From: DAOTUB01 sp034437455
GTDB taxonomy: Bacteria > Chloroflexota > Anaerolineae > B4-G1
Assembly: GCA_034437455.1 (NCBI GenBank)
Contig: DAOTUB010000225.1
Span: forward strand, 81,232 to 145,231
Reading direction: 5' to 3'
Length of the DNA: 64,000 nucleotides
The notes beneath the pieces were generated by a model that worked only from the letters and a program-made list of their open reading frames with translations, did no database searches and was not told the DNA's origin. The translations under genes were made by a program, and so were the position numbers. Shown here one piece after another: positions 18,842 to 28,700 of the stretch (position 1 is the first letter of the stretch; each line of letters opens with the position of its first letter).

Positions 18842-21800
18842 ATGAGTAGGAAAGCAATTCTTCGTTTTGTCTTTGCATTGTGTTTGGCCTTTGCCGGTCT
18901 GGCGGCGTTTTTGGGCCTAATGTCCAGTGGACAGGAGCAGGTGTATGCGGCTCCGTCTCAGTCCGTGAAAAGAGAGCCTGTGGAGCGTCCTTTGCTCCCG
19001 TATGACCTGGCCGTTTTGCTAGGTCCGCATGCTCCGGTAGCTCCTATGCAGACTGGTGACCTCACGATAACCAAGAAGGTGACCACAGCCGTGGCAGGTG
19101 TTCCGTTCACCTACACGCTGACGGTGACCAACACTGGCGCGGTGACGGCGACGAACGTCATCATCACCGACGCTGTGCCTGCTAATACGACCTTCATCAC
19201 CTGCAGCGGCGGGCTGACGTGTGGAGAGAGCAGCAAAGTGGTCAGTTGGACGGTGAACAGCATCTTAACTGACCGCGCGGAGTCGGTGATTTTCGCCGTC
19301 TCCACGTGCTCAACGACAGTCATCACCAATGACCTCTACCATGTGTTCACCAGCACCGAGGGGATGACGTCATCCTGGGGCGCGTCGCTGCTCGTGACGC
19401 CTGTAACTCCGACTCTCACCGCAGATTTCACCCACACCGTACCCTCGACAACGGCGGTCGGTCATCCGGCCTATTTCACCGACACCACTTTCACAAATGG
19501 CTCCATCGGGATTTGGCAGTGGGGCTTTGGCGACGGCGGGATAGGCACCGGGGAGACGATCAGCCACACCTACACCACCGCCGGCGCTTACACGGTGACG
19601 CTGGTGGTGACTGACACGTGTGTTCTCACCACCAGCAGTAAGATGATCACCAACGCGGTGATCGTCCAGCAGCCGGTACTGACTATAAGTAAACAGATCG
19701 ATGCGGCGGCGGCAGGCGCGCCATTCACCTACACGCTGACAGTGACCAACACCGGCCCGGTGGCGGCGACGAACGTCGTTATCACGGATGAAGTACCTGC
19801 CGGTGCAGGCTATGTCTCCTCTGACGGCACTGAAGCTGGCGGCGTGGTGACCTGGAGTGGACTGACGGCCGCAGCCAACGGGGGTACGGTGACAGCGACT
19901 TTTGCCGTGACGGCGTGCCAGGCGGTGACCAACAGTCTCTACCGGGTAGTCACCAGCACCGAGGGGGCGGCGTCATCCTGGGGCCCGTTGCTGATTGTGA
20001 CGCCTGTGACGCCAACCGCTAACTTTACCCACACACCGACGGAGACGACAGTTGGCGATTCGGTCTTTTTCACCGACACGACCCCGGGTGGTTCCATCGT
20101 GGATTGGGAGTGGGATTTCGGCGACGGTGGAACGGCCAGCGGGTCGACGGCTAGTTACAGTTACACCGTTGCTGGCGACTACACCGTGACGTTGGTGGTG
20201 ACCGACGCCTGTGGTTACACAGACACAAAAGTACTCGCCGACGCGGTGATCGTCCATGCGCCTTCGGCAGGGCTGCTCATTGACAAACAGGCCAGCACGG
20301 CGGTGATGGGCGCGCCGTTTACCTACACCCTGACAGTGACGAATACCGACACACTGTCTAACGCGACGAACCTCGTCATCACCGACGCGCTACCCTCTAA
20401 TGCGTACTATGTCTCTGGCGGCGTTCAGGCCAATGGCGTGATCACCTGGAACAGCGGGCTGACGGCTACGGCCAATGGTGGCGCGGTATCGGTGACCTTC
20501 GCCGTCACGACGTGCCATGCAGTGACGAACAGTCTCTATCGGGTGGTCACCAGCACCGAGGGCCTGACGACGACCTGGGGCTTGCCGCTGGCTATCGTGC
20601 CAGCGACGCCGAACATCGTCGTCAGCTTTACCCACGCGCCCACAGAGACAACGGTCGTTGATTCGGTTGCTTTCACCGGTGCTGTCTCCACGGATGGCGG
20701 CTCCATCGCAGATTGGGAATGGGACTTTGGCGACGGCGAGACGGCCAGCGGGCAGATGGTCACTCACAACTTTGATACTGTCGGCGTCTACACGGTGACG
20801 TTGGTGGTAACCGATGCCTGTGGCTATACGGACACGCAGGTGCTCACCAACGCGGTGTTCGTCTATTCGGCAGGGCTGCTCATTGATAAGCAGGCCGCCC
20901 CAGAGATAGCAGGCAAGCCGTTCACCTACACGCTGACGGTGACGAATACCGATCCGCTGTCTGACGCGACCGGGGTGGTCATCACCGATGCGTTGCCCCT
21001 CGGTACGAATTACATCACCTGTACCGGTGGGTTGACGTGCGGAGAGAGCAGCGGCGTGGTCAGTTGGACAGTGCCCAACGTCTTTTCCAACAACGGTTCG
21101 GTGGCGGTGACCTTTGCTGTCACGGCGTGCCGGGCAGTGACGAACAGTCTCTACCGAGTGGTCACCAGTACCCAAGGTATGACGTCGTCCTGGGGCACGC
21201 CACTGCTCGTGGCGCCAATAGCTCCGAATGTCGTCGTCAGCTTTACCCACGCGCCGATAGATGTGGCGCTTGGCAGCTCGGTCTTTTTCACCGACGACAA
21301 TGATACTACTACAAACGGTGGCGCTATCGTGGATTGGGAGTGGGACTTTGGCGACGGCGGGATGGACAGCGGGGATGCAGTCAGTTACACCTATGGCGCT
21401 GCTGGCGCTTACACAGTGACGCTGGTGGTAACCGATGCCTGTGGCTACACGGCCACAAAGACGCTTACCGACGCTGTGATCGTCCACGAGCCCGTGTTGA
21501 TCCTCAGCAAACAGGCAGTGACCGACACGGTGTGGGCCGGGGAACGCCTGACTTTTACACTGACGGTGACGAATGCCGATACGGTGGTCGATGCGACTGG
21601 CGTGGTCATCACCGACGAGATTCCACTCAACACAACCTTCATCACCGCAACCACTCCCCTTACCGGCCCTGTAAGCGGGGTTGTTACCTGGACACGGGGA
21701 ACGTTGGTTGCGGGCATGGATGACGTGATCACGATGGTGGTCGAGGCGGCCAACACCCTGATCGACGATACGATCACCAACACTGCCTGGGTTGCTTCGG

Positions 21801-24800
21801 CCGAGGGCGTCGCCGATAGCGATTTTGTCGTCGTCGCTGTCGTCGCCCCAGACATCACTGCGGACCCGCCCTCGCTGAGCGCGATTCTAAACCTCAACGA
21901 GACAGCCACGCGCACGCTCACCATCGGCAATGTCGGCGCTGCTGACCTGGACTGGGCTTTGACAGAGAACCCGACGCAAACCTGGCTGACCGAAGCGCCG
22001 ACCAACAGCACAGAAATTCCATTTGATGGCACCGTGGTGGACGTCGTCTTTGCTTCTGGCACGACCACGGGTACTTTTACCACCACGCTGGAGATCGATA
22101 GCGACGATCCAGACGAGCCGCAGATCGTTGTGAGCGTGACGATGGTAGTGACCGATGCGTGCATCCCGGTTGAGGGCGCGGATTTCAACGTTGAGCCGAT
22201 GGATCCGCAAGTGAATGAAGTGATCACGTTCACCGGGAGCATCACGCAAGGCACCAAGCCCGTGACCTACACCTGGGAGTTTGGCGATGGTAGCCCCGTG
22301 ACAACAACGACGAATGCCAGCATCCTCCACACGTATGCAACGTCCGCTACCTACACAGTGGTGATGACAGCGACCAATGACTGCGGTACAGACGCGGCGA
22401 GCAAGGCCGTGATGGTGGCGGCGCCATCGTACACGTTGACAATGGCGACAGATGGCACGGGCAGCGGCACCGTGGATCCGCCAGGAGGCTCCTATCTCGG
22501 CGGGACGCAGGTGACGCTGACCGCTACTGCCTCCTCTACTTCGACGTTTGCCGGCTGGAGCGGCGGCGCGACTGGTACGGCCAACCCGGTGACGATCACG
22601 ATGGACAGCGACAAGGTGGTCACGGCTACCTTCGATACGGTTTACTACACGCTGACGGTGATGTCTGACGGCAATGGCAGCGTCGTGCTGACCCCGACGG
22701 GGGGCGTCTATGTCCGCGGGACACAAGTGACGTTGACTGCCGTGCCTTCTGTCACCTGGATGTTCGATGGTTGGAGCGGCGATGTGGGCGGCGCGAACGA
22801 TACGGTGACGATCACGATGGACAGCGACAAGGCGGTCACGGCGACCTTCCATTTCTACAGTGTGACGGTCGCCCCGCCGGCGGACGATAAGCTGGGCGCG
22901 CCCGACCAGGCAGTGACTTACACGCTGTGGGTGACCAACACCGGCGGCGTACCGGACACCTTTACTGTGACAGCCTCCGGCAGTCAAACGTGGACGTTGA
23001 CGCTAGTCCCGACGCCGACCGTGCCGTTGGATGACGGTGAAGCTGGACGGGTGCTCGTGGAGGTGCAGATCCCAGCCTCTGCCATCTCTGGCACCCCAGA
23101 TGTGGTGACGTTCACCGTGACGTCGAAAGAAGATCCGCGCAAGTCAGCCACTTCGATACTGACGACCACGGTTTCAACGGATTGTATCCCGGTGAATGGG
23201 TTCGACTTTTACTTTACGCCAGTCGATCCGGAGATCAATGAAGAGGTGACGTTTACCAGTGAGTTCGGGGAAGGCTCGTTATCCATCACCTACACCTGGG
23301 ACTTTGGCGATACCTTCACGGGTACAGGCGCTGCCATCGCCCACACGTACACGACATCCGATACCTACACCGTGCTCATGACGGTGACCAATGATTGCGA
23401 TGTATATACGGCGAGCAAGACCGTTACAGTGATCACGCCGACGTACACGCTGACGGTGGTGAAAGATGGCACGGGCAGCGGTACGGTCGAGCTTGTCCCG
23501 GCTGGCGGCAGTTACTTTAGCGGAACGCAGGTGGTACTGACCGCCACTGCTCCTTCGACCTCGACATTTGACGGCTGGAGCGGCGACCTGGGTGGCATGA
23601 CGGAGACAGTGACGATCACGATGGACAGCGATAAGGTAGTCACAGCGACCTTTAACGCGATCACCTGGACGCTTACAGTGGTGAAAGATGGTTCAGGCGG
23701 CGGCGACGTCGAACTCATCCCGCCTGGAGGTATATACATCAGCGGAACACAGGTGACGCTGACCGCCAACGCTTACCCGACCTCGACGTTTATGGGCTGG
23801 AGCGGCGACCTGGGTGGCATGACGGAGACGCAGAGCCTCCAGATGAACGGCAACAGGGCGGTCACGGCGACCTTTAACTTTTACAGCGTGACGATCGCCG
23901 CGCCAATAGACACCTGCCTCGGCGATCCTGGTGAGACAGTGACCTACACGCTGCACGTCACCAACACCGGCGCCGAGACCGATACCTTCGACATCGCGGT
24001 CAACGGCAGTTGGGGACCCACGCTCTCTATCACCGAGACTACTCTTCTGTCTCCTGGCGAGGGCGAGGATGTAGTGGTTACAGTGACGATCCCTACCACA
24101 GCCTCGTGCAACGGCGATGATATCATTACTGTCAAGGCCACCTCCCAGGAGTCTGGCGGCAGCGTCTCGGCCAGCCGTGTGTTGATTGCCTCTGCGAATA
24201 CGTACTGCGTGGTAATCGTGACGCCGGAAGACGCCCAGGACCGGTATCCAGGCGACACTGTGACCTATACATTGCAGGTGAGCAACACCGGCAATTGTAG
24301 CAACACCTACGACATCGGGGTGAGCGGCGTTTGGACCCCCTCCTTGTCCATCACCAACACCGGCGTCCTGACATCAGATGGGTTCGCGAACGTGACAGTC
24401 ACAGTGGATATTCCCATCACAGCCATTCCTGGCGTTTCGGATGAGACGACTGTGCTGGTGACGGGCACAATTAGTTCCGTAGCCACCGATACCATCGTGC
24501 TGACGACGACGGCGTCGCCGCCCGATCGGTATTGGGATAAGCAGGTCACGGTCAATGGCGACCCAGTCGCCCTCGTCGGCGTTACTATGATCACCCCCAC
24601 CAGCGTTGTGCAGATCGTGGATCGGGTGTGGATTACGTATACTCCCAATGTCACTTTCACACTATGGGAGACGTGGACCAACTCGCTCACGCTGAACAAT
24701 CTAGTCAGCACCACCGGCAGCATCACCAAAGCCTTGAACTCGATGACCTGGGTCGTGACGGATGTCGTGCCTGGTTTGTATGTCCTTACCAAGACCTTTG

Positions 24801-25657
24801 ACGTTGAGGTCGGAACGTATGGCACCGAGAGCATCACCGAGTTGCTGTCGGTGGACTATACGGCTCCACAAAGCAAGACAAAGCTGTTCGATCACTGCAC
24901 GCCGGTGGTCATCCAGGGCCTTACCTCTGATGGTTCGGTGGTATTGGGCGAGGCGATGCACTTTACCGCCAACGTCGACGGCGACGCAATCATCACTTAC
25001 GACTGGGACTTTGGCGGCGCTGGGACCCCTAGTGGTGAAACCACAGCCAACCCCGTCTTTACCTACACCACTCCTAGCACGTACACCGTGTGGTTGAGCG
25101 TGACGAACGGTTGTGGTTTCGCTAGCACTTCTACCGTCGTGACGGTGAGCGGCGGCGTGGAGCTCTACCAGCCCACGGAATGGGTGACCAGCCCTTATGC
25201 CATCGCGGTGCACCATGTCCCAATCACAAATACCAGTGGTGCTACCAGGACGTTCGACATCACCTATGGGAATTACAGTTGGGTCATGGGGGGCGTTTGG
25301 CCAGATGTGGAACTATCGACGAAAGTTATCACGCTGGGTCGGTTCAGCAACGTGACTGCGACTCTGGTTGTGACGGTGCACATTCCGTCTGCTGTGGGCA
25401 ACAACGTGAACGATACCGTTACCATTACGATGACGGAGCAAGCTGGCTCTATACAGGCTGCCTCAATGCTGACAACTTTTACAGAGTGCCGTTACAACTT
25501 TGATGGTAACCCTACCGTTGATGGTCTTGATGTGGCCGAGGTTGTCTTTGGCACTCTGAACGATGATCCATACTACAACTTTGACTATCCCGATAACCTT
25601 ACCGTTGATGGTCTCGATATATCCCAAGTTGTCTTGAACGCTGGGGATTGTCCATAA
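18842..25657 (+). CDS. giant secreted DUF11/PKD repeat protein with dockerin-like C terminus
   Basis: 2271 residues. A signal peptide (MSRKAILRFVFALCLAFAG, cleavage near VYAAPS) leads to four units of a DUF11 domain (PFTYTLTVTNT) plus a PKD domain (WEWDFGDGG, TVTLVVTDAC). Then come a fifth DUF11, a BACON-like Ig domain, more PKD domains, four InlB-type repeats (GSGTVxPxGGSY ... FxGWSG ... DKVVTATF) and several NEW3-like domains (DTVTYTLQVSNTG). The last 55 residues are two similar motifs, YNFDGNPTVDGLDVAEVV and YNFDYPDNLTVDGLDISQ, which look like a dockerin duplication. The protein is probably surface-exposed or released, for adhesion or as a scaffold. No LPxTG or other anchor is visible. A hairpin and the cohesin-like gene follow. 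A strong ribosome site (GGAGG) precedes the ATG. Confidence 0.88.
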   Translation: MSRKAILRFVFALCLAFAGLAAFLGLMSSGQEQVYAAPSQSVKREPVERPLLPYDLAVLLGPHAPVAPMQTGDLTITKKVTTAVAGVPFTYTLTVTNTGAVTATNVIITDAVPANTTFITCSGGLTCGESSKVVSWTVNSILTDRAESVIFAVSTCSTTVITNDLYHVFTSTEGMTSSWGASLLVTPVTPTLTADFTHTVPSTTAVGHPAYFTDTTFTNGSIGIWQWGFGDGGIGTGETISHTYTTAGAYTVTLVVTDTCVLTTSSKMITNAVIVQQPVLTISKQIDAAAAGAPFTYTLTVTNTGPVAATNVVITDEVPAGAGYVSSDGTEAGGVVTWSGLTAAANGGTVTATFAVTACQAVTNSLYRVVTSTEGAASSWGPLLIVTPVTPTANFTHTPTETTVGDSVFFTDTTPGGSIVDWEWDFGDGGTASGSTASYSYTVAGDYTVTLVVTDACGYTDTKVLADAVIVHAPSAGLLIDKQASTAVMGAPFTYTLTVTNTDTLSNATNLVITDALPSNAYYVSGGVQANGVITWNSGLTATANGGAVSVTFAVTTCHAVTNSLYRVVTSTEGLTTTWGLPLAIVPATPNIVVSFTHAPTETTVVDSVAFTGAVSTDGGSIADWEWDFGDGETASGQMVTHNFDTVGVYTVTLVVTDACGYTDTQVLTNAVFVYSAGLLIDKQAAPEIAGKPFTYTLTVTNTDPLSDATGVVITDALPLGTNYITCTGGLTCGESSGVVSWTVPNVFSNNGSVAVTFAVTACRAVTNSLYRVVTSTQGMTSSWGTPLLVAPIAPNVVVSFTHAPIDVALGSSVFFTDDNDTTTNGGAIVDWEWDFGDGGMDSGDAVSYTYGAAGAYTVTLVVTDACGYTATKTLTDAVIVHEPVLILSKQAVTDTVWAGERLTFTLTVTNADTVVDATGVVITDEIPLNTTFITATTPLTGPVSGVVTWTRGTLVAGMDDVITMVVEAANTLIDDTITNTAWVASAEGVADSDFVVVAVVAPDITADPPSLSAILNLNETATRTLTIGNVGAADLDWALTENPTQTWLTEAPTNSTEIPFDGTVVDVVFASGTTTGTFTTTLEIDSDDPDEPQIVVSVTMVVTDACIPVEGADFNVEPMDPQVNEVITFTGSITQGTKPVTYTWEFGDGSPVTTTTNASILHTYATSATYTVVMTATNDCGTDAASKAVMVAAPSYTLTMATDGTGSGTVDPPGGSYLGGTQVTLTATASSTSTFAGWSGGATGTANPVTITMDSDKVVTATFDTVYYTLTVMSDGNGSVVLTPTGGVYVRGTQVTLTAVPSVTWMFDGWSGDVGGANDTVTITMDSDKAVTATFHFYSVTVAPPADDKLGAPDQAVTYTLWVTNTGGVPDTFTVTASGSQTWTLTLVPTPTVPLDDGEAGRVLVEVQIPASAISGTPDVVTFTVTSKEDPRKSATSILTTTVSTDCIPVNGFDFYFTPVDPEINEEVTFTSEFGEGSLSITYTWDFGDTFTGTGAAIAHTYTTSDTYTVLMTVTNDCDVYTASKTVTVITPTYTLTVVKDGTGSGTVELVPAGGSYFSGTQVVLTATAPSTSTFDGWSGDLGGMTETVTITMDSDKVVTATFNAITWTLTVVKDGSGGGDVELIPPGGIYISGTQVTLTANAYPTSTFMGWSGDLGGMTETQSLQMNGNRAVTATFNFYSVTIAAPIDTCLGDPGETVTYTLHVTNTGAETDTFDIAVNGSWGPTLSITETTLLSPGEGEDVVVTVTIPTTASCNGDDIITVKATSQESGGSVSASRVLIASANTYCVVIVTPEDAQDRYPGDTVTYTLQVSNTGNCSNTYDIGVSGVWTPSLSITNTGVLTSDGFANVTVTVDIPITAIPGVSDETTVLVTGTISSVATDTIVLTTTASPPDRYWDKQVTVNGDPVALVGVTMITPTSVVQIVDRVWITYTPNVTFTLWETWTNSLTLNNLVSTTGSITKALNSMTWVVTDVVPGLYVLTKTFDVEVGTYGTESITELLSVDYTAPQSKTKLFDHCTPVVIQGLTSDGSVVLGEAMHFTANVDGDAIITYDWDFGGAGTPSGETTANPVFTYTTPSTYTVWLSVTNGCGFASTSTVVTVSGGVELYQPTEWVTSPYAIAVHHVPITNTSGATRTFDITYGNYSWVMGGVWPDVELSTKVITLGRFSNVTATLVVTVHIPSAVGNNVNDTVTITMTEQAGSIQAASMLTTFTECRYNFDGNPTVDGLDVAEVVFGTLNDDPYYNFDYPDNLTVDGLDISQVVLNAGDCP
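19060..21490 (+). repeat. four tandem ~600-bp DUF11+PKD coding units
   Basis: The PFTYTLTVTNT segment recurs at about 19106, 19724, 20318 and 20921, each followed about 300 bp later by a PKD segment. The period is 594-618 bp. The units share long near-identical DNA stretches, pointing to duplication within the gene. A fifth, more divergent DUF11 starts near 21548. Confidence 0.85.
25495..25654 (+). other. dockerin-like duplicated C-terminal motif (coding)
   Basis: Encodes two copies of YNFD...TVDGLD...VV about 28 residues apart. The spacing of Asp and Asn residues resembles the Ca-binding loop of type I dockerins, but not every ligand position is clear. It could also be a generic EF-hand-like domain. 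Confidence 0.5.
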
Positions 25658-25677
25658 CCAGGCCAGCCCCAAAAAAT

Positions 25678-25721
25678 CCCAGGGGCAACAAGAAACCAGT
25701 TGCCCCTGGGAAAGATATTTT
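25678..25721 (+). terminator. strong hairpin between the two giant surface-protein genes
   Basis: Perfect 12-bp stem CCCAGGGGCAAC/GTTGCCCCTGGG (25678-25689 and 25699-25710), followed by AAAGATATTTTT. It ends 17 bp before the next start codon, so it may end the first transcript, trim the mRNA or attenuate expression of the second gene. Confidence 0.7.
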
Positions 25722-25738
25722 TGCACAAGGAGGATGAA

Positions 25739-28700
25739 ATGATGTCGAAACTTTGGACTTTTATCATTGCTAGTTTTATGGCGGTTACTTTGCTATTGTT
25801 GGTTGGTGTTGCGTCTGTGTCTGCGAGGGAAATACCCGATGACGAATACACTGCACCTTTGGCTCCTTTGCAGCAAGCGATCACCGTTACTCTTGGTAGC
25901 GATACAATACAAGTAGGTGGGAGCATCGCTATCACGGTGGGCCTTGAGAATCCATCGGCTATCGAAGTAGCGGCCTTTCGCATGGAAACAGACCATGGCG
26001 CGGGTAATTTCATTACGGTTACGAACTGGAGCCCTAATGTGCCTGATTTCATAACAGATACATGGTGGTCGCCTGCGGGCGTCAATCCTGGGGGGGGACC
26101 TACCAGGGTGTACTGGTCCGGTAGTACCTTGGAAGTCGGGGTCTATATCACTGGAACTGGTAGTCTAGGCTGGTTGACCGTAGATGCAGGGATGACTCCT
26201 GGAACGTACGAGTTGGCTTATGTCCCTGGCGCGGGATTGACTGCCCTGAAAGACTCGGGGAATAACAATATATTTGCGCCAGCTTTGGGCTCGCCTAGCG
26301 GATGGATAACCGTTGTTGATATACCGATCACCAGCCTGAGTGCTGCCGGCGATAGCCCAGTGGCGCTCGGCACTGCAACCAACTTTACCGCAACTGTCAA
26401 CGGCGCTGCCACGAATGTTACCTATACGTGGAGCTTTGGCGGGACTGGAACCGGTAGCGGTCTTGATACAGCCAACCCGGCCTATACTTATGATAACCCT
26501 GGCGTCTATACGGCGATTGTAACGGCGAGCAACACGGCGGATTCCATAACTGACACGACGACCGTAGAGATACACGCGCTTCCCGATTTGAGCGCCGACA
26601 ACTCTGGCCTGACGGACGTGGACAGCGACGTTTATTTTACCGCCACCCTTAATTCTGATCCCCTGGGCGTCACCTACGTCTGGGACTTTGGCGATGGGGT
26701 GGGTACTGACGTCGGCGCTACTCCATCCTATGCCTATAGCACGGCAGGCTCTTACGTAGCAACTGTGACGGCTACGAATGCAGCGGGGTCGGTCCCGGCT
26801 ACGACGACGGTGGACATTCAGGATGTTCTAATTACTGGCCTGGCAGCCAACAACGACGGCCCGACCGCACTAGGCAGTCCCACCCAGTTTAACGCCACTG
26901 TCGCCACTGGTACGGGCGTCTCGTATGCCTGGGACTTTGGCGACGGGACAGGCGTCGGTGTGGGCGCTAGCCCGGTCTACACCTACACCGGCTTTGGCAC
27001 CTTTACGGCAGTTGTAACGGCCACCAACTCGCGTGACTGGGTCACGGCCACGACCGACGTCATCATCAGCAGCGACCCGGACATCCAGGTTCCAGCCTCT
27101 ATGACCGAGGTTCTGAACCCCAACGAGACGAGCACGCAGATACTGACCATTCGCAACGTCGGCGGTGAGAACTTGAACTGGTCCACCCTGAATGAAAACC
27201 CAGGGGTCGGCTGGTTGAGCGAGACGCCCACGAGCGGTTCGGCGCCGATACCGCCAGGCGGAAGCGACAATGTGACGGTCACTTTCAACAGCACCGGGAT
27301 GAACCCTGGCACCTATAACACCGTTCTGCGGATCCGGAGCGACGATCCGGATGAGCAATGGTCAAACGTACCTGTGACGCTGACGGTGACCTGCGTCCCG
27401 GTGACCGCCGTAGACTTTGACTACACACCGTCGAACCCGAGCGCGGGCGACCCGGTCGACTTGACTGCTGTTGTCACTCCGTCCAACGCAACGCCGCTCA
27501 TTGACTATGCCTGGAACTTTGGCGATGGTGACACGGGCGCCGGACCGACGGTCGCTCACACCTGGAGCCTCAGCGGCACCTACAGCGTGGCGCTGACTGT
27601 CACCAACTGCTCCGGCGTGGGTTTGGAGACGGTTAGCAAGTCTGTGAACGTACCTGGTGATCTGGACATCACCGTCAGTCCACCCTCGTTGAGCGCTACG
27701 CTGAACCCCGGCAGTTCGATCACGCGCACGCTCGTCATTGAGAACGACCCGGGGGCCACTGCTAACCTGAACTGGAATCTGGCAGAGAATCCGGGGGTAG
27801 GCTGGTTGACCGAGTCCTCTCTGAATGGTACGCTGGGCCCGGGAGAAAGCGTCAACGTAGACGTCGTCTTTGATGCCACCGGCTGGCCCACCAACACCTA
27901 CACCACGTGGCTCCAGGTCAACAGCAACGACCCGGATGAGCCGCAGGTGATTGTGACCGCGACCCTGGTGGTGACCACGGTTTGCATCCCGGCGGAGGGC
28001 GCGAACTTTTCCTACAGCCCATCGAATCCGCAGGCGGGTGAGGAGGTCACCTTCTTTGGCAGCGTCACCCGGGGCACCGAGCCTGTCACTTACACCTGGG
28101 ACTTTGGCGGCGGCAATGTCGCTACCGGGTCGGTGGTCACCTACAGTTGGAACTTGAGCGGCACCTATCCTGTGGCGGTGAGCGCCGTCAATTCCTGTGG
28201 CTCGACAGGTCCGACGACGAACTATGTCGGCGTCACCGGCGAGCCGGACATCACGGTGGCTCCTCTCACACTGAGCGCCTCGTTGGAGGTCGGTGGCAAC
28301 ACCACGCGCCAGCTTATCATCGGCAACGACAGCGCCGCTACCGCCGACCTGAACTGGAGCGTGATGGAGGTCCCGACGGATGTGGCCTGGTTGAGTGAAG
28401 CGCCGGGCAGCGGCGTGGCCTCTCCTGGGATGAGCGACACGGTGACCATCTCTTTCAACGCTGTCGGATTGAGCGGCGGTACCTACAATACCACGCTACG
28501 GGTCGGCAGCAACGATCCGGACCAGCCGACCGTAGACGTACCCGTGGCGCTGACGGTCGTCACTTGCGCCCCCGTCTCCAATGTAGATTTTACCACCTCC
28601 GCGAATCCTGAGGTAGGCGAGCCGGTCACCTTCACCGGCACTGTTGACGCCGGTAGTAGGACACCGATCGAGTTTGCCTTTGACTTTGGCGACGGCACTG

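Noticed and set aside
19060..21490. Regular repeats that might suggest a CRISPR array
   Set aside because: The repeat unit is about 600 bp, in frame, and encodes DUF11 and PKD domains.
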